DNA of 64,000 nucleotides from Afipia birgiae 34632 (GCF_000308295.2 NZ_HG326652.1:417168-481167), one strand, 5' to 3'; shown: positions 8,615 through 16,947, counted from the first letter of the stretch. Translations and numbers: made by a program. Notes: generated from the sequence alone by a model not told the origin.

Positions 8615-8905
8615 ATGATGATGCGTAAACTGATGATGGCGGCTGCAATGGCCGTATTCTCGACTGTCGCCGTGGCGCAGACCGTGCCGGTCGACGGGGA
8701 GATCCTCAAGATCGACCCGGACCAGAACAAGGTCACGGTCAAGCATGGACCGATCAAAAATCTCGACATGGACGCGATGACAATGGTGTTCGCCGTTGCC
8801 GATCCGGCGATGCTGAAGGCCGTCAAGGCGGGCGACAATATCAAGTTCGAGGTCGACCGCGTGAATGGCCGTCTGACGGTCACGAAGATGGAAAAGAAGA
8901 AGTAA
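8615..8905 (+). CDS. CusF-like periplasmic copper-binding protein
   Basis: A product of about 96 residues with a signal peptide (cleavage near VAQ-TVPVDG) and one small OB-fold domain. The copper-site region reads KHGPIKNLDMDAMTMVF: His44 and the two methionines 55 and 57 match the CusF ligands. The tryptophan that caps Cu(I) in E. coli CusF (GWPAMTM) is replaced by Met52. CusF-type proteins hand Cu(I) or Ag(I) to the CusCBA pump. AAGGAG at 8607-8612 precedes three in-frame ATGs (8615, 8618, 8621); 8621 has the best spacing. It is the last gene of the cluster. Confidence 0.82.
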   Translation: MMMRKLMMAAAMAVFSTVAVAQTVPVDGEILKIDPDQNKVTVKHGPIKNLDMDAMTMVFAVADPAMLKAVKAGDNIKFEVDRVNGRLTVTKMEKKK

Positions 8906-8923
8906 TCGCCGCAAGAACCTTGT

Positions 8924-8972
8924 GCCGGGTAACGCCTGAAATCCCTGACAAAGCCGTTACCCGGCGGTTCCT
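8924..8972 (+). terminator. Candidate terminator of the copper cluster
   Basis: GCCGGGTAACG at 8924-8934 pairs perfectly with CGTTACCCGGC at 8954-8964 across a 19-nt loop. Only a weak T-rich run (GGTTCCTTC) follows, so termination is plausible but not certain. Confidence 0.5.
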
Positions 8973-9055
8973 TCGGTATTTGCCACCGATCCGTCGCAGT
9001 TGATCCCTCAATCGGCCCAAAAGTTCCCGCATGCAACGTCCTGCGGGGAGTTGCG

Positions 9056-9997
9056 ATGATCAAGAAGCTGTTCACCAAGTACTTTTTAGAGGTCATTCCG
9101 TCGATCGTGGCGACGGTGGTCGGGGCGTATATCGTCACGCACTATATCAACGCGAAGTCCGAGGCCGACAAGCCTAAGGCCGCCATCACGGCCCCTGCTC
9201 AGACATCGAAAAACGCTGCTCCCCAGACGCTGAAAGCTGACGAGTCCGGCGATAAGGCCGCCAAAGCTGAGACCGCAAAAGCCGAAGCTGCCCGGCTCAA
9301 GGCGGAAAAGCTTGCTCTCGAAAAGGCCGCGGCGGAGCGATCGGCGGCCGATCGGGCAGAGAACGCGAAGAAAGCCGCCGAAAAGCTCGCCGCAGAGAAG
9401 GCGGCCAGCGAGAAGGCTGCCGCCGAGAAACTTGCCAGCGAAAAGACTGCTGCAGAGAAGCGGGAGCGGGCCGCCGCCAAGCCGGCGCCTGCCGCACCGA
9501 TGCCCGCTGAGGCGAATGCGGCGCCCGATGACAAGCGCGACGCCAACGATCTGGCGCGGGCCGCCATCGAGCGGCTGCGCAACGCCGGGCCTCGCGCCGT
9601 ACCTGAGGCGCCGCGTGCTGCGCCGGAAGCCGCGCGTGCCGAGGAGCCGGCGAAGGCGCAGGAACGCGTTCATGAACGCGCCCGGGTCAACAGTGTTGTC
9701 TATGCTCCTTCCACTGCCCCTGCCCAGCAACCATCGGTCCAGCCGCTGCCGCCGGCGGTCGCCGTTGCGCCGCCGCCAAGTGAAGCCGCCGTCGCGGCCC
9801 CAGCGCCGTTTCCCGAGCCGATCTCCGGACCATCGGAGACCCGTGCTGTCGATGGTGGTTTACGGCTGACGCCGCCGGCCGATATTCCCTCGCGCCCGCT
9901 CGATCTGCGCGCGAAACAGGGACGCCCATCGGTGACCGAGGACGTGATGTCGGCCGCGAAATCGGTCTTCCACGCCGTAGTGCCGGAATCGAACTAG
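9056..9997 (+). CDS. Membrane-anchored Ala/Lys/Glu-rich coiled-coil protein
   Basis: A 313-residue protein with a short cytosolic N-terminus, one transmembrane segment near residues 10-30 (FLEVIPSIVATVVGAYIV), then about 100 residues of AEKAAAEK-type heptad sequence that should form a long helix. A Pro/Ala-rich tail follows. The layout resembles TolA-like spacers but no C-terminal TolA domain is seen. GGGGAG precedes the ATG with good spacing. It stands alone between the copper cluster and a convergent gene. No function can be assigned; much of the sequence is low complexity, so similarity searches would be misleading. Confidence 0.65.
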   Translation: MIKKLFTKYFLEVIPSIVATVVGAYIVTHYINAKSEADKPKAAITAPAQTSKNAAPQTLKADESGDKAAKAETAKAEAARLKAEKLALEKAAAERSAADRAENAKKAAEKLAAEKAASEKAAAEKLASEKTAAEKRERAAAKPAPAAPMPAEANAAPDDKRDANDLARAAIERLRNAGPRAVPEAPRAAPEAARAEEPAKAQERVHERARVNSVVYAPSTAPAQQPSVQPLPPAVAVAPPPSEAAVAAPAPFPEPISGPSETRAVDGGLRLTPPADIPSRPLDLRAKQGRPSVTEDVMSAAKSVFHAVVPESN

Positions 9998-10018
9998 GCG
10001 GCGCGTACTCGGGACAGT

Positions 10019-10053
10019 TTGAAATGAGGGAGCCGCTGCTTCTCTCGTTTCAA
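10019..10053. terminator. Imperfect hairpin between convergent genes
   Basis: TTGAAATGAGGGA pairs with TCTCTCGTTTCAA (two G-T pairs) around a 9-nt loop, midway between two convergent genes. There is no long T-run; it may be a weak bidirectional terminator. Confidence 0.4.
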
Positions 10054-10075
10054 CCAGCGTGTTGTCTTAAGCCCC

Positions 10076-10519
10076 TTAATAGCACCGCGTGATATTTACG
10101 CTGACGGTTTCCTCTTCGCCTTCGCGCCGGGGAACGTTGACGGTCTGCTTGGTGCATTCCTGTACATAAGGTCTGTCAGACGGTGCGACCGCCGGCGGAA
10201 ATCGATGTGACCAATCCCAGGGAACGTCGTAGGTGTAGGTGTAACGGATATCGCCGGATGCTGGCGGCACGGCCCCTACGCCGGGTTCGGCATACGATGG
10301 GTCGTAGAAGTAGCCTGCCGTGCCCGGCCAGAACGCTCTGGCGTTGTGCCCCCGGTGACGCTGCAGCGGCCGGCCTGGGGACGGACGGAACGCGGGATTC
10401 ACCGCAACCGATCCTCCGGGCAGCGCGGCTGCCGGATCGGCAAATGTCTCGTTCGGGGCAAGGATAAGCGCTCCCACGCCGAGAGCGGCGATACACGCTC
10501 CATACATTCTATACGTCAT
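10076..10519 (-). CDS. Exported protein of unknown function
   Basis: From the internal ATG at 10519 the product has 147 residues: MTYRMYGACIAALGVGALIL followed by an Ala-rich cleavage region (TFADPAAA) gives a signal peptide. The mature part contains HRGHNARAFWPG and GYFYDPSY, Tyr/Pro-rich sequence, and ends with a Cys pair (QECTKQT ... ITRCY) that could form one disulfide. The open frame extends to 10576. It looks like the small envelope proteins with 'YTYDVPWDW' segments seen in rhizobia-like bacteria, but no named family was recognised. Confidence 0.6.
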   Translation of the reverse strand: MTYRMYGACIAALGVGALILAPNETFADPAAALPGGSVAVNPAFRPSPGRPLQRHRGHNARAFWPGTAGYFYDPSYAEPGVGAVPPASGDIRYTYTYDVPWDWSHRFPPAVAPSDRPYVQECTKQTVNVPRREGEEETVSVNITRCY

Positions 10520-10608
10520 ATCACGCACCAATTCCGGGTTCGCGAACAGCAGCCCGATGCACGCTAGGTCGGGCATTTCGGGCCCGCAAACGCAGAATTA
10601 ATAATTGG

Positions 10609-11718
10609 TTAAGGCTTAATCTTAACGGGTCGGCTGTTTGTGACGTCGACGATATCCAGAAACTCCTTGACGGTGCTGACTGTTCCCGGATGCACCGCGA
10701 CGTAACCGGGCAATTCCGCGATCGCGTCGTGAAATGGCTGGCCCTTCATCACGTCGAGCACGCGCTGCATCGGCTCGGTATCGAGGAATCCGCGGCGGCA
10801 CACGAAGAAGTAGTCCTCGGTCAGCACCCGGACGAAATCGAGTCCAAACTGCCTTGCAGCAGCCTCGACGCCGAAAGCCGCATCCGCCATGCCGCTGGCC
10901 ACATAGGCGGCGACTGCGGCGTGCGTGAACTCCATCTGCTGTGCGCCGTTGATCCTGGCCTCATCGATCCCGTGCTGTGCCAGCAATTGATCGAACAGCG
11001 TCCGCGTTCCCGAATCGTGGTCGCGGTTAACGAAGCGGGCTTTGGTTTCGACGAGATCTTCCAGCGACCCGATCTTGAGCGGGTTGCCGGGCTTCACCAT
11101 CAGTCCCATCTCGCGGGTCACGAAACTGATAACGCGATCTTCGCGCGGATCGAGCCATTCCCGGCACGCCTTGACGCTTTGCGCACGCAGTTCCCCGCGC
11201 GGCACGTGAACGCCGGACAGGTCGCAGGCACCCTGCGCCAGCGACACCAGCGAGTTCTGGTTGCTGACATAGCGCAGATCGACGCCGATGCCGGGCTCGC
11301 GGTCGAGCAGCTCGCGCAATTTGGAAACCGCGAAACCGTGGCTGGCGTGAACTCGGATCACCGAGGGGCGTTGATGCAGGAACGGCTTGATCTCGGTGAC
11401 CAGTTCCTGCGCCAGATTCTCGAGCTGCGGACCGAGACGAGCCTGCATACGCTGCCCGGCCCATACCAGCTTCTCGCCGAACGCCGTCAGTGTGGTGCCT
11501 TTGCCGCGATGGGTTTCGACCAGCGGCACGCCGAAGAAGTCGGACCATTGCTCAACCAGATTCCAGACGTGGCGATAGGACAGGCCGGCATGGTCTGCCG
11601 CGCTGGTGAGCTTGCCGGTTTTGCGGATTTCGTTGAGCACGCCGAGCATAACAACGGCGGTTTGCGGGCTGCCTTCCTTGTGAAAGCGCCAGACGGGTTC
11701 GATCTCGATCTGCAGCAT
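10609..11718 (-). CDS. Transcriptional regulator: ModE-type HTH plus periplasmic-binding-like domain
   Basis: A 369-residue protein. Residues 20-110 are a winged helix of the ModE/LysR type (LTSAADHAGLSYRHVWNLVE). The rest is a periplasmic-binding-protein-like sensor (VIRVHASHGFAVSKLRELLD; RDHDSGTRTLFDQLL; FGVEAAARQFGLDFV), related to the molybdate/tungstate-type binding proteins used as one-component sensors. It is divergent from the aldehyde dehydrogenase gene across 114 bp, so that gene is a likely target. The ligand is unknown: it could be an oxyanion or an aldehyde-related metabolite. Start at 11718 (MLQIEIEPVWRF) fits the family. Confidence 0.75.
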   Translation of the reverse strand: MLQIEIEPVWRFHKEGSPQTAVVMLGVLNEIRKTGKLTSAADHAGLSYRHVWNLVEQWSDFFGVPLVETHRGKGTTLTAFGEKLVWAGQRMQARLGPQLENLAQELVTEIKPFLHQRPSVIRVHASHGFAVSKLRELLDREPGIGVDLRYVSNQNSLVSLAQGACDLSGVHVPRGELRAQSVKACREWLDPREDRVISFVTREMGLMVKPGNPLKIGSLEDLVETKARFVNRDHDSGTRTLFDQLLAQHGIDEARINGAQQMEFTHAAVAAYVASGMADAAFGVEAAARQFGLDFVRVLTEDYFFVCRRGFLDTEPMQRVLDVMKGQPFHDAIAELPGYVAVHPGTVSTVKEFLDIVDVTNSRPVKIKP

Positions 11719-11740
11719 CGGGCGTCCCCTTGTTATGCAA

Positions 11741-11800
11741 TGAATTTCATATGATCGTGAGCCATTGGCAAATCATATCATATTTACTCTTGAATATTTA
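11741..11800. promoter_or_regulatory. Candidate operator/promoter between regulator and aldehyde dehydrogenase
   Basis: The AT-rich divergent intergenic region holds two near-identical words, TCATATGAT at 11747-11755 and TCATATCAT at 11773-11781, start-to-start 26 bp apart. The first contains the palindrome TCATATGA. They lie where the promoters of both divergent genes should be. Assignment to the neighbouring regulator is inference. Confidence 0.35.
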
Positions 11801-11832
11801 GTGGACAAATTAAGAGAAATAGCAGGAGAAAT

Positions 11833-13323
11833 ATGATGTCGATTGCATATGATTACTCCCATGACACCTCCCGCGATGCTGCCTTGGTTCTCCGCAAGCA
11901 ATTGCTGATCGACGGCCAGCATGTCGAGTCGGTCTCGGGCCGCACCTTCAACACCCTCAATCCCGCCACCGGTCAGGTCATCGCGACCATCTCCGAAGGC
12001 AACGAAGCCGACGTCGAACGCGCGGTCGCGGCTGCGCGCCGCGCTTTTGAGGGTGTCTGGGGTGCCATGCGTCCTGCCGAGCGCGGCCACATCCTGTTCA
12101 GGCTTGCCGAACTGATGAAGCAGCACGGCGATGAACTCGCCGAACTGGAAAGCCGCGACGCCGGCAAGCCGATCTCGGCGGTACTGCGGCAGGATCTCCC
12201 CGCCGCCATCGATACGCTGACGTACTACGCCGGCTGGGCCGACAAGATTCACGGCGACACCGTGCCGACGCGCAGCGATGCGCTGACCTACACCGTGCGC
12301 GAGCCGGTCGGCGTGGTGGCTGTGATCGTGCCGTGGAATTTCCCGCTGATGATCGGCATGTGGAAACTCGCGCCGGCGCTGGCCTGCGGCTGCACCGTGG
12401 TGATGAAGCCCGCCGAACTGACCTCGTTGTCGGCGCTGCGGATCGGCGAGCTTGCGCTGGAAGCGGGTTTGCCGCCGGGCGTACTGAACATCGTGCCGGG
12501 TCCGGGCCGTGTGGTCGGCGATGCGCTGGTCAATCATCCCGGCGTGGACAAGGTGACGTTCACCGGATCGCCCGGCGTCGGCCGCGGAATCCTGAAAGGC
12601 GCGGCGGGTAACTTCAAGCGCGTGTCGCTCGAACTCGGCGGCAAGTCGGCCAACGTGATCTATGACGATGCCGATCTGGATGCAGCGACCAAGGCCGCAG
12701 CGGCGGGCATCTTCTTCAATGCCGGACAGGTATGTTCGGCCGGCTCGCGCGTGCTGGCGCATGAGAACGTCTACGATGAAGTGGTTGAGCGGCTTGCGGC
12801 GCGCGCGAAGGCTTTGCGTATGGGCGATACCGCCGACAAGACAACGGCGCTCGGTCCGGTGATTTCCGAGAAGCAGATGAAGTCGATTCTCGACTATGTC
12901 GATATCGGTCAGAAGGAAGGCGCGACGCTGGTGACTGGCGGCGAGCATGTCGGCGATCGCGGCTACTACATCAGCCCCGCGGTGTTCGCCAACGTGAAGC
13001 ACGAGATGCGGATTTCGCAGGAAGAAATCTTTGGTCCCGTGGTCAGCGTCATCAAGTTCAAGGATGAATCTGATGCGCTGCGGATCGCCAACGGCACGGC
13101 GTTCAGTCTCGCGGCAGGCGTGTGGAGTCGCGACATCGGCCGCGTGCAGCGTTTCGCCAGGAAGGCGAAGGCCGGCACGGTCTGGATCAACACCTATGGC
13201 TACACCGATGTGCGGTTGCCGTGGGGCGGTGCGGGCGATTCAGGCTTCGGCCGTGAACACGGTACTGAGGCTCTCGCGAACTTTACCGAGCCGAAAGCGG
13301 TCTGGATGAATCTCAACGTTTGA
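11833..13323 (+). CDS. NAD(P)-dependent aldehyde dehydrogenase
   Basis: A 496-residue member of the ALDH superfamily with full length and intact active site: oxyanion Asn in PWNF near residue 169, the coenzyme-binding FTGS at 243-246, general base Glu267 in LELGGKS and nucleophile Cys301 in GQVCSAGSR. Such enzymes oxidise an aldehyde to the acid in the cytosol. The closest types by motif are betaine-, phenylacet- and related aldehyde dehydrogenases, but substrate cannot be read from the motifs. GCAGGAG precedes the ATG. It is divergent from the ModE/PBP regulator and ends in a strong terminator. Confidence 0.88.
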   Translation: MMSIAYDYSHDTSRDAALVLRKQLLIDGQHVESVSGRTFNTLNPATGQVIATISEGNEADVERAVAAARRAFEGVWGAMRPAERGHILFRLAELMKQHGDELAELESRDAGKPISAVLRQDLPAAIDTLTYYAGWADKIHGDTVPTRSDALTYTVREPVGVVAVIVPWNFPLMIGMWKLAPALACGCTVVMKPAELTSLSALRIGELALEAGLPPGVLNIVPGPGRVVGDALVNHPGVDKVTFTGSPGVGRGILKGAAGNFKRVSLELGGKSANVIYDDADLDAATKAAAAGIFFNAGQVCSAGSRVLAHENVYDEVVERLAARAKALRMGDTADKTTALGPVISEKQMKSILDYVDIGQKEGATLVTGGEHVGDRGYYISPAVFANVKHEMRISQEEIFGPVVSVIKFKDESDALRIANGTAFSLAAGVWSRDIGRVQRFARKAKAGTVWINTYGYTDVRLPWGGAGDSGFGREHGTEALANFTEPKAVWMNLNV

Positions 13324-13367
13324 ATCTTGTTTGAGCGAAATCTCCCTCCCAAGGAATGCTCAAACGC

Positions 13368-13397
13368 AAACGCGGGCCGAAAGGCCCGCGTTTTTTA
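13368..13397 (+). terminator. Rho-independent terminator after aldehyde dehydrogenase
   Basis: An 11-bp perfect stem AAACGCGGGCC / GGCCCGCGTTT with a GAAA tetraloop is followed by TTTATTC. Confidence 0.9.
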
Positions 13398-13475
13398 TTC
13401 TTCTTCGCCTCCAGTTGCCGGATTTGCATGGCCATGATCCGATGAATGACGCCGTCGCGTCAGCACAGGAAGGCT

Positions 13476-14279
13476 ATGAAAACCGTTCAATTGATCGTGG
13501 TGATTGCAGTCGTGGCTTACGTTGCGATGGCTGCGGCGCTGTATCTGTTTCAACGTGTGTTGCTCTATCCTGCGCCGCAGACGACGCGGACGAATCCTGC
13601 CACGGCGGGATTTCCGGAAGGGCAGGAAGTCGTTCTCGATACCAAAGACGGCGAGAAGGTCATTGTCTGGCATGTGCCGCCAAAGGAGGGAAAGCCGGTG
13701 GTGCTGTTCTTTCACGGCAACGGCGAAGTGCTGGCGTGGCGCGTGCCGCGCTTTCGCGCCATTACCGCCGACGGCACCGGCCTTGTCGCACTGTCGTTCC
13801 GCGGTTACGGCGGCTCCAGCGGCAAGCCGACGGAAGATGGATTGCTGAACGACGGTGCAGTGGCTTATGCGTTCGCCGCCATGCACCATTCACCGGAGCG
13901 CATCGTGCCGTGGGGCTATTCGCTCGGCACCGGTGTTGCGGTCGCCATCGCTGCGAGCCAGCCGGTCGGCAAACTCATTCTCGAAGCGCCCTATACATCT
14001 CTGATCGATGTGGCGTCGTCCGCGTTTTGGTACATGCCGGTGCGCTGGCTGATGCACGACAGCTTTCGATCTGACGAACGGATCGTCGGCGTAAAAGTCC
14101 CGCTGCTGATCATGCATGGAGAGAAGGACGCGGTGGTCCCAGCGCGGTTGGGTCGGCTGCTGTTCGATCTTGCTCCCGGCCCGAAACGCTTTGTGCCGTT
14201 CCCGCTCGGCACCCACGTCAACCTCGACGACTATGGTGCGGTCGACGTCGCGCGTGCCTTTATGGCTGGCCAGGACTAG
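13476..14279 (+). CDS. Membrane-anchored alpha/beta hydrolase
   Basis: From ATG 13476 (preceded by AGGAAGG) the product has 267 residues. An N-terminal hydrophobic helix (VQLIVVIAVVAYVAMAAALY) anchors or exports it. The hydrolase domain has the oxyanion FHGNGE, the nucleophile elbow GYSLGTG and a late LLIMHGEKDAVVP strand with the catalytic Asp, then GTHVN with the His. This matches the BEM46/YfhR-like group of serine hydrolases of unknown substrate. It is flanked by two terminators of almost identical sequence, so it is probably monocistronic. Confidence 0.82.
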   Translation: MKTVQLIVVIAVVAYVAMAAALYLFQRVLLYPAPQTTRTNPATAGFPEGQEVVLDTKDGEKVIVWHVPPKEGKPVVLFFHGNGEVLAWRVPRFRAITADGTGLVALSFRGYGGSSGKPTEDGLLNDGAVAYAFAAMHHSPERIVPWGYSLGTGVAVAIAASQPVGKLILEAPYTSLIDVASSAFWYMPVRWLMHDSFRSDERIVGVKVPLLIMHGEKDAVVPARLGRLLFDLAPGPKRFVPFPLGTHVNLDDYGAVDVARAFMAGQD

Positions 14280-14294
14280 CTGTCGCGCCCAACA

Positions 14295-14325
14295 AAAACG
14301 CGGGCCGCAAGGCCCGCGTTTTCAA
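14295..14325. terminator. Bidirectional rho-independent terminator
   Basis: AAAACGCGGGCC / GGCCCGCGTTTT with a GCAA tetraloop, flanked by A-rich and T-rich sequence. It lies between the convergent hydrolase and rpsU genes. The stem core is the same as that of the terminator at 13368. Confidence 0.85.
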
Positions 14326-14343
14326 ATTCAAAACTGTTGAAGC

Positions 14344-14649
14344 TTAGCGCGGTCCGCGCGGACCAGCACCTGCGCCGCCACGGCCACCGGCTGCGCCACG
14401 GTCGCCGCCCGGACCCGCGCCGAACACCGGCTTCGGCTTCATCGGGAGCAGGCCTTCGCGCTGCAGCTTCTTGCGCGCCAGCTTGCGGGCGCGGCGAACG
14501 GCTTCCGCCTTTTCGCGAGCCTTCTTCTCGGAGGGCTTTTCATAATGACCGCGGAGCTTCATCTCGCGGAAAATGCCCTCGCGCTGCATCTTTTTCTTCA
14601 GCGCCTTGAGAGCCTGGTCGACATTGTTATCGCGGACGAGAACCTGCAC
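14344..14649 (-). CDS. rpsU: 30S ribosomal protein S21
   Basis: The 101-residue product begins [20 protein letters not shown] and continues with [19 protein letters not shown], the conserved S21 sequence. S21 sits on the small-subunit platform and aids initiation. Compared with the roughly 70 residues of the E. coli protein it carries a C-terminal Gly/Arg-rich extension (repeated GGRGG-type motifs), which is common in this bacterial group. It is single and convergent with the hydrolase gene. Confidence 0.95.
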   Translation of the reverse strand: MQVLVRDNNVDQALKALKKKMQREGIFREMKLRGHYEKPSEKKAREKAEAVRRARKLARKKLQREGLLPMKPKPVFGAGPGGDRGAAGGRGGAGAGPRGPR

Positions 14650-14917
14650 GCGGCATCCTCTTTGGTTTCAATCAGGAAATTCAGGAGACGACGAAGGACC
14701 GGCTAAAGGCCACGCCCTTCCCATCAAGGGCGCGGATGTACCAGATCAAACCGGGAATGTCCACCTGTGGATAGCCATTTTCCCCGCTGGGAAAGTTCAA
14801 AATACCGTCCAACGTTGCCCTGCCGGGGCCATGATTCGAGGGGGCGGGGAACCCTCCGCCAGCTTGCCATGTGGTCTCGTAAAGAGGCGATCCACGCCTC
14901 GACCATGGAGACTGAAG

Positions 14918-15631
14918 ATGAATGCGAAGAAGTACACCGCCGAGGCGATCGGCACATTCTGGCTGACATTTGCGGGTTGCGGAAGCGCCGTCCTGGCAGC
15001 TGCTTTTCCGCAGGTCGGTATCGGGCTTTTGGGTGTTTCGTTCGCGTTTGGCCTGAGCGTGGTGACGATGGCCTTTGCTATCGGTCATATTTCAGGGTGC
15101 CATCTCAATCCCGCCGTCACCGTCGGGCTGGCCGCAGGCGGCCGCTTCCCAGCCGGTCAGGTCGTTCCGTACATCATTGCCCAGGTGATCGGCGCCGTGC
15201 TTGGCGCGGGCCTGCTCTACGTCATCGCCAGCGGCAAGGCCGGATTCGATCTCGCAGGCGGTTTCGCCTCCAATGGCTACGCGGACCATTCGCCCGGCAA
15301 ATACAGCCTTCTGGCGGGCTTTGTGTGCGAAGTGGCGATGACTGCGATGTTCCTGTTCATCATCATGGGGGCGACCCACGGCAAGGCGCCGGCCGGTTTC
15401 GCTCCGCTGGCGATCGGCCTTGCGCTGGTGATGATCCATCTCGTCAGCATTCCCGTCACCAACACGTCGGTGAACCCGGCGCGCAGCACGGGTCCCGCGC
15501 TGTTCGTCGGCGGATGGGCCATTCAGCAGCTTTGGCTGTTCTGGGTCGCGCCGCTGATCGGCGGCGTCATCGGCGGCGTGGTCTATCGCTGGCTGAGCGA
15601 CGAGCCGGTGGGAATCGTCGCAGGCAGGTAG
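14918..15631 (+). CDS. aqpZ: Aquaporin Z
   Basis: A 237-residue MIP-family channel with six membrane segments and the two pore-forming NPA boxes: HLNPAVT near residue 64 and [12 protein letters not shown] near 187. The residues around the second box (Arg after NPA, with the upstream IGH and downstream small residues) are of the water-selective AqpZ type rather than the glycerol facilitator. ATG 14918 gives the standard [17 protein letters not shown]-terminus; the frame is open further upstream without meaning. The gene is followed by a terminator shared with purK. Confidence 0.93.
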   Translation: MNAKKYTAEAIGTFWLTFAGCGSAVLAAAFPQVGIGLLGVSFAFGLSVVTMAFAIGHISGCHLNPAVTVGLAAGGRFPAGQVVPYIIAQVIGAVLGAGLLYVIASGKAGFDLAGGFASNGYADHSPGKYSLLAGFVCEVAMTAMFLFIIMGATHGKAPAGFAPLAIGLALVMIHLVSIPVTNTSVNPARSTGPALFVGGWAIQQLWLFWVAPLIGGVIGGVVYRWLSDEPVGIVAGR

Positions 15632-15652
15632 CGCCTGATTCAGGGAAAGACC

Positions 15653-15687
15653 AAGGCTGTCGCGAGCAATCGCGGCAGCCTTTTACT
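15653..15687. terminator. Terminator between aqpZ and purK
   Basis: AAGGCTGTCGCGA / TCGCGGCAGCCTT with a GCAA loop and one mismatch, followed by TTACTTTT. It lies between convergent genes and overlaps the last codons of purK. Confidence 0.8.
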
Positions 15688-16783
15688 TTTGCGGAGCCTT
15701 AACTTCGGTCACATGGCCCATTTTACGGCCAGGTCGGGGAGCGCCCTTGCCGTAGAGGTGCACGGTGGCGCCGGGAACGCCCAGCCACTTGCCGTAGTCG
15801 AGGATGTCATCGCCGATCAGGTTGGTCATGGTGACGTCGCCGTGGCGAACCGGATGCGCCAGCGGCCAGCCGGCGATGGCGCGGATGTGCTGTTCGAACT
15901 GCGACACCGAGGCCCCGTCGAGGGTCCAGTGACCGGAATTGTGCACCCGGGGTGCGATCTCATTGACCAGCAGGCTCGGCCCATCCTCGCCTGGCACCAC
16001 GAACAGTTCCACCGCCAGCACGCCCACATAATCCAGCGCGGCGGCAATCTTTTCGGCGATGACCCGGGCTTGCGCTGCGAGTTCATCGGAAATGCGCGCG
16101 GGCGCGCAGGAAAACTTCAGGATGTGGTCGCGATGCTCGTTCTCGGTGACGTCGTAGCAAACCACTTCGCCGTCGGTGCCGCGCGCTGCGACCACGGAAA
16201 TCTCCTGCTCGAACGGCACGAAGGCCTCAAGGATCGCAGATCGCGTTTCGAGATCGGCCCACACCGCTTCCGGATCGTCACCCTCGCGGATTACGACCTG
16301 ACCCTTGCCGTCGTAGCCGAAGCGCCGGGTTTTGAGCACCGCGGGCAGGCCGATCTGCCCGATGGCGGCTTTCAATTCCTGCGCAGAGGAGACATCGGCA
16401 TAGCGCGCGGTGGCGATACCAAGTTTGCTGACGAAATTCTTTTCCGCGAGCCTGTCCTGCACGGTTTCCAGCACCTTCGGGTCCGGCAGCACCGGACGCC
16501 GGGCCGACAGGATCATCGCCGTGGACGAGGGGATGTTTTCGAATTCGTAGGTGATGACGGCGACATCCGATGCGAACAGCTCCAGCGCTTCGACATCGGC
16601 GTATTCCGCGCAGGATGCGTTCTGCACGACGTCGAAGGCCGGTGAATCCGGATCCGGAGAAAACACCTGGGCCTTGAGGCCGAGGCGTGCGGCCGCAAGT
16701 GCGAGCATCCTGCCCAATTGTCCGCCGCCAAGAATTCCGATGGTGTCGCCTGGTTTCAGCGTCACCCGACTTGAAGATGTCAC
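15683..16783 (-). CDS. purK: 5-(carboxyamino)imidazole ribonucleotide synthase
   Basis: A 366-residue ATP-grasp enzyme that carboxylates aminoimidazole ribonucleotide with bicarbonate and ATP in purine synthesis. Seen: the N-terminal IGILGGGQLGRMLALAA nucleotide-binding loop, the KTRRFGYDGKGQ ATP-grasp segment and the NEIAPRVHNSGHWT metal-site block. The called start is GTG 16783, and the hairpin element at 16784-16858 begins at the very next base, so GGACACTAA, the hairpin arm, is all that precedes it. A second GTG at 16765 is possible. It lies downstream of purE in the same direction. Confidence 0.92.
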   Translation of the reverse strand: MTSSSRVTLKPGDTIGILGGGQLGRMLALAAARLGLKAQVFSPDPDSPAFDVVQNASCAEYADVEALELFASDVAVITYEFENIPSSTAMILSARRPVLPDPKVLETVQDRLAEKNFVSKLGIATARYADVSSAQELKAAIGQIGLPAVLKTRRFGYDGKGQVVIREGDDPEAVWADLETRSAILEAFVPFEQEISVVAARGTDGEVVCYDVTENEHRDHILKFSCAPARISDELAAQARVIAEKIAAALDYVGVLAVELFVVPGEDGPSLLVNEIAPRVHNSGHWTLDGASVSQFEQHIRAIAGWPLAHPVRHGDVTMTNLIGDDILDYGKWLGVPGATVHLYGKGAPRPGRKMGHVTEVKAPQK

Positions 16784-16947
16784 TTAGTGTCCCGTATCCG
16801 ACGTTCGCTTCACTCCGCAGCGCCTTCCGAGCGAACGTCGGATACGAAAGGACACTAACAAATTATAATCCTAGTGATCCTTTGGTTCTGACATTCGTAA
16901 AAGTGCTCGCTGAAGATAGGATACGAATGTCAGAACCGGATCACTAG
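16784..16947. repeat. Twin-hairpin element, locus 1 (class I)
   Basis: Two inverted hairpins fill the purE-purK gap. Hairpin 16784-16858: outer stem TTAGTGTCC / GGACACTAA, bulge AAA on the right, inner stem CGTATCCGACGTTCGC paired perfectly, 22-nt loop. Hairpin 16871-16947: outer stem CTAGTGATCC / GGATCACTAG, bulge TTT on the left, inner stem GGTTCTGACATTCGTA paired perfectly, 22-nt loop. The spacer is 12 nt and AT-rich. The left end abuts the purK GTG; the right end contains the purE stop (TAG on the minus strand, 16944-16946). Confidence 0.85.

Noticed and set aside
16784-16947. Twin hairpins as ordinary rho-independent terminators
   Set aside because: No T-run follows either hairpin, loops are too long for efficient terminators, and several copies lie in promoter regions or in front of start codons.
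16784-16947. Twin hairpins as a CRISPR array
   Set aside because: There are only two units per locus, the units are inverted hairpins with differing sequence, and no cas genes are present.
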